Below the pieces are notes generated by a model, which had not been told where the DNA came from, did not search any database, and was given only the letters and a program-made list of their open reading frames with translations. Both the position numbers and the translations under genes were made by a program. Positions 45,030 to 55,952 of a stretch of 64,000 nucleotides of DNA are shown here, in pieces. The DNA is from Neoscytalidium dimidiatum (lineage: Eukaryota; Ascomycota; Dothideomycetes; Botryosphaeriales; Botryosphaeriaceae): positions 2,480,001 through 2,544,000 of the forward strand of contig CM074705.1 in the NCBI GenBank assembly GCA_037367355.1, read 5' to 3'. Each line of letters begins with the position of its first letter. Position 1 is the first letter of the stretch.

Positions 45030-47038
45030 ATGTCCATCACCTCCTGTAAGCTCTGTGAACCTTGCATTCTAGCTCACGCTGACAGCTCCTCGCACAGCCG
45101 CCATCTGGGCCGCCGCGCCTACCACGACGCGCGGACAGCCAACACCGCTGTCCTCCGACTCCAAGGGCGAGCGCATTGCCTACGCGGTACCCTACCCAGT
45201 ATCCCGCTGACCGCTCACCACACACTTACATCTCATCACTACAGTCGGGCAAGTCAATTTTCGTACGCTCCATCGACGACCCCGCCGTTAGCCGCCAGTA
45301 CACCAACCACACCGCCCAAACCACCGTTGCCCGCTTCGCACCCTCCGGTTTCTACGTCGCCAGCGGTGATGTATCAGGCGCTGTCAAGGTTTGGGACTGC
45401 GTCGGGGAGGGCGCCACAAAAGGTACAATGGGATAGGGAGAAACAATTGCGGGCCGCACACGCAAACTGACGGAGCCTCCAGGCGACTACCACATTATTG
45501 CTGGCCGTATCAACGACCTGGCCTGGGACGGTGACTCGCAGCGCATCATAGCTGTCGGCGAGGGCAAGGAGCGCTTCGGCCACTGTATCACCTGGGACAG
45601 CGGCAACTCGGTGGGTGAGATCGCCGGCCACTCGTCCCAGATCAACTGCGTTTCCATCAGGCAGCAGCGGCCGCTCCGCGCCGCTACCGGCAGTGACGAC
45701 ACCAGCATGGTCTTCTACCACGGTGCCCCCTTCAAGTTCAATACCAGTCTGCGCGGCCAGCACAACCGTTTCATCTTCGGCACCGCATTCAGTCCGGACG
45801 GCACGCATCTCGCAACCGTTGGCGCTGACAAGCGTATCTGGCTATACGACGGCAAGACGGGGGAGGCGAAGACGCAGATTGGTGAGGGCGTTCACACTGG
45901 TAGCATATTCGGCATCTCGTGGGCCAATGACTCGAAGCGCTTCGTCACCGCCAGTGCCGACCAGACCGTCAGGATATGGGATGTGGAGACTGGCTCTGCT
46001 GTCCAGACCTGGCGCCTGGGCGAGGAGGGCGTTGTGAACATCGGACACCAGCAAGTCGGCGTGACCTGGCCTGCCGGCCGCAGCGACGGCACAATCATCA
46101 CGGTTGACCTGGATGGCAATCTGAACTACCTCAACGAGGGCAACGACAAGCCCACCAGGGTTGTGCGTGGCCACTCCAAGAACATCACTGCCGCGGGAAT
46201 CCAGGACAGCACTTTCTATACGGGCAGCTATGACGGCCGCGTGCGTGCCTGGGACGTCAACACCGGCCTCGCCGACAACATCGACGGCGAGACCCACAGC
46301 AACTACGTCGCCGGCTTCGCCGCGTCCACCGATTCGGGCGAGCCCAGGGTATACAGCGTCGGCTGGGATGACACGCTGCGCACCATCTCAACCAACAGCA
46401 AGACGTTCGCCGGCTCGAAGATAGAGCTGCACTACCAGCCCAAGGGTGTCGCCACGAGCGGCGAACTCATCCTCGTCGCCTCCCCTTACTCCGTCTCCAT
46501 CTTCAAGGACGGCAAGGAAGTCGGCTCGCGCCCGATGCCCTACCCGCCCACGTCCATCGCCGCGCACGGCAAACTTGTCGCCGTCGGCGGCGAGGACAAC
46601 GTCGTCCGCGTCTACGAGCTCGCCGACACGTCGCTGCGCGACCTCGGTGTTGAGCTCAAGAACTCCACCTCCGTTATCTCCACCCTCGCCTTCTCCCCTA
46701 AGGGCTCCTACCTCGCTGTCGGCAACACTGGTGGGAAAATCCAGGTCTACGACGCCAAGGCTGGCGACTGGCCGCTCGTCACCGATCGCTGGTCTGCGCA
46801 CACGGCACGTATCACGGCTGTTGCATGGAACGCGACGGAGGAGTATGCTGCGAGCGGCAGTCTGGATACGAATGTTTTCGTCTGGAGTCTGGCAAACCCT
46901 GGAAAGAGGGTCAAGACGCTGAATGCGCATAAGGATGGCGTGAGCGGCGTAGCGTGGGTTGGTGAGGGGAGCGAGAAGGTGCTCTCGACTGGCGGAGATT
47001 CGGCGGTTAAGGTGTGGAAAGTTGAGGGATTGGTGTAG
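45030..47038 (+). CDS. AIP1: Actin-interacting protein 1 (WD40)
   Basis: Four exons: 45030-45045, 45086-45186, 45245-45422 and 45483-47038, giving 616 aa, the usual length. The first exon is 16 bases and the first intron 40. Aip1 binds cofilin-decorated actin filaments and promotes their disassembly. The protein is built of two seven-bladed WD40 propellers. Repeats are easy to see, for example ASADQTVRIWD, TGSYDGRVRAWD and SLDTNVFVWS. Conserved landmarks include DDPAVSRQYTNHTAQTTVARF near the start and NIGHQQVGVTW in the middle. No membrane or signal segment is present. Confidence 0.95.
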
Positions 47039-47481
47039 AGATGAAGAATTGGTCTCATATATACAGACACGTAATTTTTCAGATAGCGACTATGCTCCGA
47101 AAAGGAGCTTGAGAACGAGAGATATGGCATCTATAGCTTGAAACAATGCTTTTGCATCGTAAGGCTCAGTCATCATGACACTGCGTTGGAGTCTTGCTAC
47201 TGTTCTGTGAGGTGTCAGTGGACCGTCATACAGGCGCAGCATCCTATGATTGAATTGCTGACAATTCAATGTGGTTTTGAGATTGACTGTCCGGCCATTT
47301 CTCTTCCGAACCTCTCTCTTCATCTCACCATATGCGTCATCGTAAATGACTGTACAAAATCCTTATCGATAAGAACAGCCCGCTCTCAAAAAAGTGACGC
47401 GCCTTCTTCTTGCCCCTCCGCCGTGAGTCAGGCCAACTCCAAACACACATCCATTGCACCCTACCACCGCCCCCGCCTGCC
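47039..47481. other. Intergenic, HIS7 promoter
   Basis: Contains the cross-pathway-control element listed separately. No gene. Confidence 0.6.
47424..47430. promoter_or_regulatory. Cross-pathway-control element (Gcn4/CpcA site) of HIS7
   Basis: TGAGTCA, a perfect TGA(C/G)TCA palindrome, 52 bases before the HIS7 ATG. Such sites bind the bZIP activator Gcn4/CPC1/CpcA and switch amino-acid biosynthetic genes on during starvation. Confidence 0.65.
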
Positions 47482-49284
47482 ATGCCGTCCGTCCACCTGC
47501 TCGATTACATGGCCGGCAATGTCCGGTCATTGGTCAATGCCATTGAGAAGGTCGGCTACACCGTCGAGTGGATCCGTTCGCCGCAAGACGTACCCAAAGC
47601 AGAGGTATGACCACTCGCTCCCCTTCAACTTCCCCCCCGCTGCGCCAGCGCAAAAGCCGGACCGCTCATGATGCTGATAGGCGTAGAGACTGATCATGCC
47701 GGGCGTCGGGCACTTCGGGCACTGCCTGACGCAATGCGCGAACGGAGGCTACGTCGAGCCGATCCGGAAACACGTCGCGGAGGGCAAGCCGCTGATGGGC
47801 ATCTGCGTGGGCCTGCAGGCGCTGCTGGAAGGGTCGGAGGAGAGCGCCACCGTGCCGGGCCTGGGCGTGATAAAGGGCAGGTTGAGGCGCTTCGATGACG
47901 CCGATAAGAGCGTGCCGCACATTGGCTGGAACTCGGCGAATACGTCGTCGCAGCCGGGGGGCGTGACGGGCGAGAGCGTGTACGGCTTGCGCCCTGATAG
48001 CAAGTACTACTACGTCCACTCGTACGCGCTGCCGTACGTGCCGGGGGACCTGGAGGCGCAGGGCTGGACGGTTGCGACGGCGCGGTACGGCAACGAGGAG
48101 TTTGTCGGTGCGCTGGCGAAGGATAACGTCCTGCTGACGCAGTTCCACCCGGAGAAGAGCGGCGCGGCCGGTCTGCGCATGCTCAAGGCTTTCTGCAGCG
48201 GGCAGAAGGTGACAAAGCTGCCAGAGGTTCCCTCGGCCGCGGCATCGAGAGAAGGCCTGACCCGGCGCGTCATCGCGTGCCTGGACGTGCGGACGAATGA
48301 CAAGGGCGACCTCGTCGTCACCAAGGGCGACCAGTACGACGTGCGCGAAAAGGACGGTGTCAATGCGGGCGGCGAGGTGCGCAACCTGGGCAAGCCGGTC
48401 GATATGGCGCGCAAGTACTACGAGCAGGGCGCCGATGAGGTGACCTTCCTCAACATCACCTCCTTCCGCAACTGCCCCGTGGCCGACCTGCCCATGCTCG
48501 AGATCCTGCGCCGCACCTCTGAGACCGTCTTCGTACCACTAACCATCGGCGGCGGCATCCGCGACACCGTCGACACAGACGGCACCAAGTTTTCCGCCCT
48601 CGACGTCGCCTCCCTATACTTCAAGTCCGGCGCCGACAAGGTCAGCATCGGTTCGGACGCAGTCACGGCCGCCGAGGAGTACTACGCGCGCGGTGGCACG
48701 CTGCTCGGCACCACCGCCATCGAGACCATCTCCGCCGCCTACGGCAACCAGGCCGTGGTCGTCAGCGTCGACCCCAAGCGCAAATACGTCGCCTCCCCCT
48801 CCGAAACCCCGCACCACACGATCAAGACCGCCTTCCCGGGACCCAACGGCGAGGAGTACTGCTGGTACCAGTGCACGGTCAAGGGCGGCCGCGAGACGCG
48901 CGACTTCGACGTGCGCCAGCTCGTGCGCGCCGTCGAGGCCATGGGCGCCGGCGAGATCCTGCTCAACTGCATCGACAAGGACGGCACCAACAGCGGCTTC
49001 GACCTGGAGCTCATCAACGACGTGAAGCGGGCGGTCAGAATCCCGGTTATTGCAAGCAGCGGCGCGGGCAACCCGGCCCATTTCGCGGAGGTTTTCGAGA
49101 AGACGCCGACGGATGCGGCCTTGGGTGCTGGCATGGTGAGTTCCCCTTAGTATCGGTGCCTGTCGAACGCTTTGTGCTGACTTGGCTGCCACAGTTCCAC
49201 CGCGGAGAGTATACCGTGAAGCAGGTGAAGGACCACCTTCAGAAAGAGGGCCTGTTGATCAGACAGTTTGAGGATGAGATATAG
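47482..49284 (+). CDS. HIS7: Imidazole glycerol phosphate synthase (glutaminase-cyclase fusion)
   Basis: Three exons, 47482-47604, 47687-49135 and 49195-49284, giving 553 aa, close to yeast His7 (552). It makes imidazole glycerol phosphate and AICAR in histidine biosynthesis. The N-terminal class I glutamine amidotransferase (HisH part) has the nucleophile Cys81 in GICVGLQ, and His and Glu in QFHPEKSG. The C-terminal HisF barrel begins near residue 220 ([10 protein letters not shown]) and has the TIGGGIRD phosphate loop and [18 protein letters not shown]. The first intron ends at a TAG|AGA acceptor, giving [11 protein letters not shown]. Cytosolic. A Gcn4-type site lies just upstream. Confidence 0.97.
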
Positions 49285-49463
49285 ATTTGGTTTCGAAGAA
49301 AATTAATTTGAAGGTTTATATCATGTGCTTGATCACTTCTGATCACCGTAATGGATACCTGCTTTAGGCGCGAATTCCTGCTCCTTCCGGTCTGAATATA
49401 CCGTACCCAAAGAGCCGATGCTTCAGCAAGCCCCATCTTTCAGTGACGCCCAAAGGTTACAAA

Positions 49464-52400
49464 TCACTTTTTCCCCTCAAAAAACTCAACCAACCCCCTC
49501 CGCACAACCTCCACCCCATCCCCCCTCCTCAAACTCCCTCTGATCCACCCGGGCAGCTTCCCCCTAATCCTCTCACTCTCATACCGCCGATCCACCAGCA
49601 GGATACTCGCATAATCGTTGCGATGCCTGATCGCCCGCCCCACGCACTGGTTCACCGCCCGCATGCACGCATTCTCGTAGAACTCCCGCGCCGCGGCCTT
49701 GCCGCCGTCCGCAGCGGCCTGGCCCCTCGCCTCCACCGCCCTCCGCGCCACGTACCCCATCTTGGCCTTCCACTCCGCGGAGCGTGCGTTCGGGAACGGC
49801 AGGCCGACCACCACGACGCCTCGCCCCAGCGCGTCGCTGAAGTTGATGCCCTCGGACAGCGAGCCGCCGACGACGGCGAGCAGCAAGGCCCCGCGCCCGT
49901 TGCCCGTCGCGACGGCGGTCGTGTAGGCAGAGAGGACGGTGTCGGTGGTCGTGGCGGGCTGCTGCTGCTGCTGGTCGCGTGCGGTGATGGGGCGAGGCAC
50001 GGCGGCGGCGGCGGTGGTGGTGGCTTTGCTCTTTTTCGCTTCGTGGAAGACGGGCTTGATGGCGGCGAGCGCGTCGTACATGTTCTGCACCTTGCTGCCG
50101 CTGCTGCTCGTCCCTGTGCCTGGTGGGGGTGCAGTCCGTTGCCAGACTTCGATGCATTGGTCCAGGTAGGCGTAGCTGGGGAAGAAGACGACGACGCCGT
50201 CAGGGATGCTGGAGATGAAGGCGAGGAGTGCCGAGCCGAGGTCTTTGATGGTGGATGCGGCGTTGCGCTTTTCGAAGGTGAAATCGAAGGGCGCGCCGCG
50301 GGGGGCGGTGGTGACGGGCCAGGCGAGCAAGTTCGAGGGAGGGATGACGTGTCCGCATGAGACGGTGAGAATGCGCGAGGGTGGGAGGTAGGAAAGGAGT
50401 TGGGAAGTGTAGTCGCTCATCTGCATAGCATGTCAGCGGCTGGATGGGAGGGCTTTCGGGGACTGCTGCTGGAGAGGGTGGTTACAGGAGACATGGTCCC
50501 GCCGGCAAGGATGACAGCACGTGCGTCCTCCACGATCTCGCGGAAGTGGTGGGCCGGGTCGAGGAGCATGTATTTCAAGCAGAGTCCCAGCTCTTCGTCG
50601 TTCTTGGCGAAGAAGAAGCGGCCCTCGGCGGAAGGGTTGAGAAGAGCGTAGAAGAAGCTCTGGATGTGCATTAACACTGGCGTCGATGGCTTGCGATCGT
50701 CGAATTCGGACAGTGCCTGTTGCTGGTCCTTGCGATGCTCTTGCTCTTCGGTGTGGACGATATAGCCGTCCACCTTTCGTGCCAGTTTGCTCTCGTCGAG
50801 ATATCGCAACAGCTTATAGAGATTTATCTGATCCACCCCCTTTCCCGCCATCAGGTCTCCTACCTGGACGGTGCCTTCCTCTTCTTGAGCATGTGCCGCT
50901 GTGTTTTGCAGAAATCCCACAAGAGAGTCGAGAAGTCGCACTGTTTGGGCAACGTAGACTCTATTCTTTCCCTTCAGCTTGTTACGGAACTTTTGCAAGT
51001 ATGTAGTAAGCTGGCTTCTGGATCGTTGTAGCTGTGACAGGGATACGGAAACCGAATATATTCCAGCAATGGCGTCCATGAGGTTGTGAGCTTCATCGAT
51101 GACGACAACATGATTCTTCATATTGATATCCAGAGCTTCACGGGCCGTCTTCTGGAGAAGCAGGGGATAAGGCAGTGTTATAATCTAGACGGTGATCAGC
51201 CTAATATTCCTGGAATATCCATGGACTCATATACCTCGCTGGGTCTGACAGCTGCTCGAGATGCGTAATATGGACATATACCGAGCTCTTTGCCCAGGGT
51301 TCCCAGGTCTTCGATATCGCGAATTTTGGCTAAAGTATGGTCCCTGAAATCGTTGACGAGCGGCTCGGTATCCTTTGTGGGTAGGAAGGGACACTTCTGA
51401 TCCGCAGCGACGCCAGGCTTTTGCAAGTCCATGCACTTCTCATTGATAAGTGTTGTGCTACCGAGTTTGCTGACCTTTGGGTTTATGCAAAGATTCTTCC
51501 GGGAACCCAGCGTGAGATGCTTGAAAGCTTCCGCAGTACCAACGTCGGTCTCGTCCTCGCAATCCTTTGCGTCTCGGGTGGATGCTTTCACGGGCATTGC
51601 GGGAGGCATCCTGACTCGTTTGAGCTCTCCAGAAAATTGACTCAGTTGAGAGTGCGTCCTTGAGCAGTAAAAGACTTTGAGCTCATCGACATCTTCAACA
51701 TCCTCTTCACGGTTTTCTTTTCCGACAGGCATACCGAGCTTCTTCATCAAAGCCTCTGTCTCAGCCGAGAACCCAGAGTCAGTGGCTTTCCTAGATTTGT
51801 TACTGATCTTCATGTCATCATCGCTGTCGTAGTCATCGAGAAGGAATCGAGCTTCATCGTCCTCGTCATCAAAATTGGTGGTCGCCGTTCTCTGACATGG
51901 TCAATCAGTTTGCCCAGGAAAAATTAGAATGAGCGCACATACCTGTCTCTTGAGGCGTGGCTCCCCGTTTGCATGTCTCTCTTTCAGTTTCTTCTCCTTC
52001 GCTCTGACCTTTTCGAGTCGCTCTTCCAAGTCAGCTCGTTGTTGTAGGGCTACACGCCGTCTCTCTTCCCGAGCGTGTTCGAGCATCCAATCTGGCTCGT
52101 CATCATCTGAACACAATATCAGTCAAGTATCCAAAATTGCGAAAAAGATTCACAGACCCAATACTTCTGCAGCAAGGCCATCTTCGAATGTGCGTCGCTT
52201 GTGATCCCTCAACCAAGTCAGGGATCCACAGATAAGACTCAGCGACTTGCCCTGCAAGACAAGTCAGGTCATTCCGCCAATATATCAAGGCACAAATTGC
52301 CAGCCAAGATGGCATAGTATCAAATGTAGGCAATGGGTCGATGTGTAACGGGTTGATGTGTGCGGATCGGACGCCATCAGAGCGTTTTAGGGTGGGTATA

Positions 52401-52640
52401 AGGGAGCGGCAGACGGGACAGAAAGTGCGTACCGTACCTAAATCAATCAACAAACAGACTCATCAGTTTTTGAAAGTTTGACGTACCGGTGGGGGATTCA
52501 AAAATGCCGACCTTGCCTTCCTCGACGCATTCGTACAACGCGGTCATGAATTTCTTCTGGATGTCGTAGGGCTCGTATGGGTGGTGAAAATTGCGCCGAA
52601 TGGCGGAGGACACGGCAGAGCTGTCCTCAACTGGAGCCAT
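49464..52640 (-). CDS. CHL1: ATP-dependent DNA helicase Chl1 (DDX11-like, FeS helicase)
   Basis: Seven exons: 52640-52487, 52437-52433 (5 bases), 52251-52158, 52106-51943, 51891-51235, 51184-50486 and 50420-49464, giving 909 aa with all phases closing. Chl1 is a 5'-3' DEAH helicase needed for sister-chromatid cohesion and genome stability. The Walker A motif SPTGTGKS spans exons 1-3, and only a 5-base microexon (GTACG) restores it. The four FeS-cluster cysteines are near 274, 292, 306 and 345, and the DEAH box ([12 protein letters not shown]) begins near 386. The C-terminal motifs [14 protein letters not shown] and [13 protein letters not shown] are as in XPD/FANCJ/Chl1 helicases. A Gln-rich, Ala-rich insert near residues 700-740 is unusual. 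Alternative ATGs upstream of 52640 exist but give no homologous residues. Confidence 0.93.
52433..52437 (-). other. CHL1: Five-base microexon of CHL1
   Basis: The bases GTACG lie between an acceptor TTTAG and a donor GTACGC. Together with the last base of exon 1 they encode Gly-Thr of the Walker A motif; introns of 49 and 181 bases flank it. Direct joining of exon 1 to exon 3 would shift the frame and destroy the ATPase site. Confidence 0.75.
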
Positions 52641-53053
52641 GTTGTTGTAGCTTGTGGTGAGGCCATTGGCTAGTATGACGATAGAGTGGAGGTGGTGTGT
52701 GGACGATGGCAACGCGCGAAAGATGACGCGTTTTGGCGCGTCGCGAAATCACGCTTCAAATCGCGACCGGCTGCTCGGTCCAACATCACTCGCACCCAGC
52801 CCGACGACATCCTCGCCTTGCGTCATTTGTCTCTTCACCCACTTATTTCCAGATCATAGCTCTACCACTGGCGCGTACCGTCCTTCACTCCATAAATGCT
52901 GCAGGATGCGCTACAATACCTTCCGTAAGCAGTCGCTGTTCTCATAATAGTATATGCTCTTGCTCTTGCGAGATCCCCACAGACAATACCCTGTATCTAC
53001 TACCCTTGCGGCTTTATCTACATTTTGCTAAAAGCTTCCTCCAATATGCCACT
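52641..53053. other. Intergenic, CHL1 promoter
   Basis: Contains the G1/S-type element cluster listed separately. A plus ORF at 52733-53362 lies antisense to the transporter 3' end and has no domain. Confidence 0.5.
52715..52748. promoter_or_regulatory. G1/S element cluster upstream of CHL1
   Basis: Within 34 bases: CGCGAAA (52715-52721), ACGCGT (MCB, 52726-52731), TTTGGCGC (E2F-like, 52732-52739) and CGCGAAA (52742-52748). It lies 75-108 bases before the CHL1 ATG. These are the sites of MBF/SBF and E2F-type regulators of S-phase genes. Confidence 0.55.
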
Positions 53054-54982
53054 TCATGCAGTGGAGCGACTCGCGCGCTGCGCAATCTTCCTCTCCTTCT
53101 GCAACTTCGCCGCGTATCTAACACCAAATCCATGCGTGTACACGTCGCGGATAGCCTCGAGCGGCAAGCCCTTGACCTCTGGATAACCGAACAGCAGGAA
53201 CAGCCAGCCCGAGAAGCAGATGCCAGCATAGAACCCGAATGCGCCGCTCGCTGTCATGGCCTTCATCATGGACAGGAAGTTCGACGCGATGATGATGTTG
53301 CAGCCCCAGCAGGTTACCGTATTCTGTTGATCGTTAGTACCCACTCAACGTCCGAGGAATAAATGAGAACTTACCGTCATGGTACCCAGCGCGCGCACTT
53401 CCACCGGAAGCAGCTCTGTGCCTACCCACGAGATGGTCGCTACGCCGGACGCGAAGAATGCAACATAGCAAATGATTGTTACCAGCACCAGGACGCCTGG
53501 CCATCCAATCTCCCGCGTCTCAACGACGAGGTCTTTGCTTATGGGAATGTAGCTGAAAGCAATCGCGGCAATGACGAGCGAGATGCACATGCCCATGCAT
53601 GTAATGAGCACGACGATACGCCGGCCGAACCGGTCAAGCAGCGTGATGCAGACGAGCGAGAAGACGAAGTTGGTCGCGCCCACGGTGATGGAGACCGCGA
53701 TCGGGTTTGAGAATCCGACAAGGCCAAAAAGTGTTCCAGAATAGTACATGAGCGTGTTGAATCCACCGAGCTGGGAGACTGTGTAACGCGTAAGTCATCC
53801 ACGCAGTATCCAGACCAAGTTCAAGTATGTTCCGGCTTTGAACTTACCAGCCATGACGACGCAAGTACTGATCAACGGCCTGGCGTTGGCGGGGACCGTG
53901 AAAAGCTGCTTCAGCTGCCACCAGATCGTCTTGTCCTCCAACGCAGCAGTGACTTGATGAACAGAATCCAGAATCAACTGGACCTTGTCGCTAGTCTGCT
54001 TGTCGGTGGCTTTGGGAAACACTTTGCGGAGGACTGTGCCAGCTTGTTCCAGCTCGCCGTGCGAGACAAGTTGTCGAGGACTCTCAGGACACTTGGGGAG
54101 CATGAATATCAGAAGGATGGCAGGCGCTGCGCCGATACCGACAGTGTAGCGCCACTAAAAAAAACGTCAGCTTCTAATTTGACAAGCAGAGGCTTTATCA
54201 CGCACCCCGTGAGAGACATGTTCGAATCCGGCTCCGAGGCAATAGGAGATCAGCTGCCCGAACGTCACACTCATGTTGTCGAAAGCTATCATACGTCCTC
54301 TGTGTTGATCTGTCAGAGGTGGCTCATTGCCGTGCGCACTGTAGAACACGTACCTGTATTTCGCTGGAGCGATTTCACCGATGTACAAGGGAATGATCAT
54401 TGCGGCACTGCCAACACCGAGACCGACGATGAACCTTCCAGCGGCCATCTGCGCCACATTGAATGCCGCGGCTTGGATTACAGACCCTGCAATGAACAGG
54501 AGGCAGCCGAGGTATATGCCAAATTTGCGACCATCTGTGTCATCGCATGTTAGATGCACTCTTCCGGGAAGTATGAGCATGCTAATCACACTTGTCTGCG
54601 GTCATGCCAGCAGCGACAGCGCCGACAAGAGCACCGCCTGAGGTCAGGGAAGTGACCATTTCCTGCTCACTTGATGACAGTTTGTGGCCAAGATCTTCTT
54701 TGATCATAACAAGCACCGAGGAGATGACGCCGGTATCGTATCCTAGCCAAAGGCTGTCAGTAAAGAAAAAAAAATTTGGGCTATGCGAACTGGCGGCTGC
54801 GGCTAACCAAAGAGGAATCCACCCGTCGAGACAGCCATGGAGATGAACCAGGCCATCTTGCCGCACTCGGTTTCCTCGATGGAATCATCTATGGGAACCT
54901 TGTCGACATCTCTGAGGGTCTCGATGTGCATGACATCCTCCCTCTTTTCCTCAGCGATGATGGTTTTGTCTGCGGAGTCCAT
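53054..54982 (-). CDS. MFS sugar transporter, myo-inositol-transporter-like (ITR family)
   Basis: Seven exons: 54982-54808, 54742-54590, 54534-54354, 54299-54206, 54154-53848, 53778-53375 and 53323-53054, giving 527 aa with six introns of 51-69 bases. Sugar-porter motifs are all present: GYDTGVISS in TM1, DKYGRKFG (created by a splice), GRFIVGLGVGSAA, PESPR after TM6, GGFNTLMYYSGT in TM7 and DRFGRR. NTVTCWGCNIIIASNFLSMM and EVKGLPLEAIRDVY resemble fungal myo-inositol (ITR1/ITR2) transporters more than hexose carriers, but substrate is an inference. It is a plasma membrane protein. It is divergent from the transcription factor gene, with about 970 bases between. Confidence 0.88.
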
Positions 54983-55952
54983 AATGGTACCGCAGAAGGT
55001 AATGTCTCAGCGGTGCAAACAGGTTGGACGGAACAAATTGAGCAATTGACTGCTGCTGAAAACACCTCGCCCCGACGAACCGGAAACCCGATGCGGGCGG
55101 ATATGCCTGCATATTTATAGATGGTATACAAGTATGCATTTCTTGCTCTAGCGATCAAGGCTAATTCCCCAGATTTCGCACAACCCCATGGGGCTCCCCG
55201 GTCGTGCAGTGTTACGCAGCGGGGCAGCTACCCCGACATGAGGGGATGGCTGACTGCAGCCGGATCTATGGCCAATGACGCCTGGTATCTGGCCCTTGGA
55301 AGCGACCGACTGGCAATCAAAGGGCAGCGACTGGCTGGGGCAATTGGCGTACAGCCATCATACACTCGGCATACGGTCCGGGCCTGACTTTGAGGTGCGC
55401 CTGACAACGGGCCGGCGAAGTAATGCGGAGGACTCACCAGTGGGCAGTTGGAAGCAGCAGGAGGCCCGCACGCCGGGCGCCAGATGGAGTAATATTCCCC
55501 ATTGGCCGTCGGCAAGAAGCGCGCCACCCCGCTTTTCCCGTTGCCGACCCGCGACTCGCGACACAGCGCGCAAGAATTCCCCCCGCTTTCTGCTGACTTT
55601 TGTCGGGGAATGGTTTCCTTGTCCTAACTTCTCCGTATAACCGTCCCATGCCTCCTGCGCGGACAGAATTGCCTCCTGCAATATCGTCGCCGCAGCGCAC
55701 GCCCTCTCCCATGAGACGGCCTGATCCGACGCAGCTATCATTACGATGCGAACAAGTACGGGATGGTGCGTAACAATCCGGTTGGCTGTCTTGACCTATA
55801 GAGCGAGCGATCGCATTGGTTAGTGGAGAATGGCCTGTGAAAGATACGCTGACGGCATGCGCTCCAAAGCCACGAATGCAGAGATCGCCATGTACGGTGT
55901 ATGTTACCGATACCGTGTTGTTATGCCATCCATGGTGTAGAAGTGCTGACCA
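54983..55952. other. Intergenic between the transporter and the transcription factor
   Basis: An ATG at 55649 opens a Pro/Arg-rich frame ending LRCEQ before a GTACGG donor-like site. This may be a first exon of the transcription factor, but no complete first zinc-cluster half was found. Nothing else is supported. Confidence 0.35.

Noticed and set aside
49443..50360. Plus-strand ORF of 305 codons
   Set aside because: Antisense to the last exon of CHL1; no recognisable domain.
54225..54245. TTCGAATCC-like sequence resembling a tRNA T-loop
   Set aside because: It lies inside an exon of the transporter and no acceptor stem or anticodon arm can be built around it.
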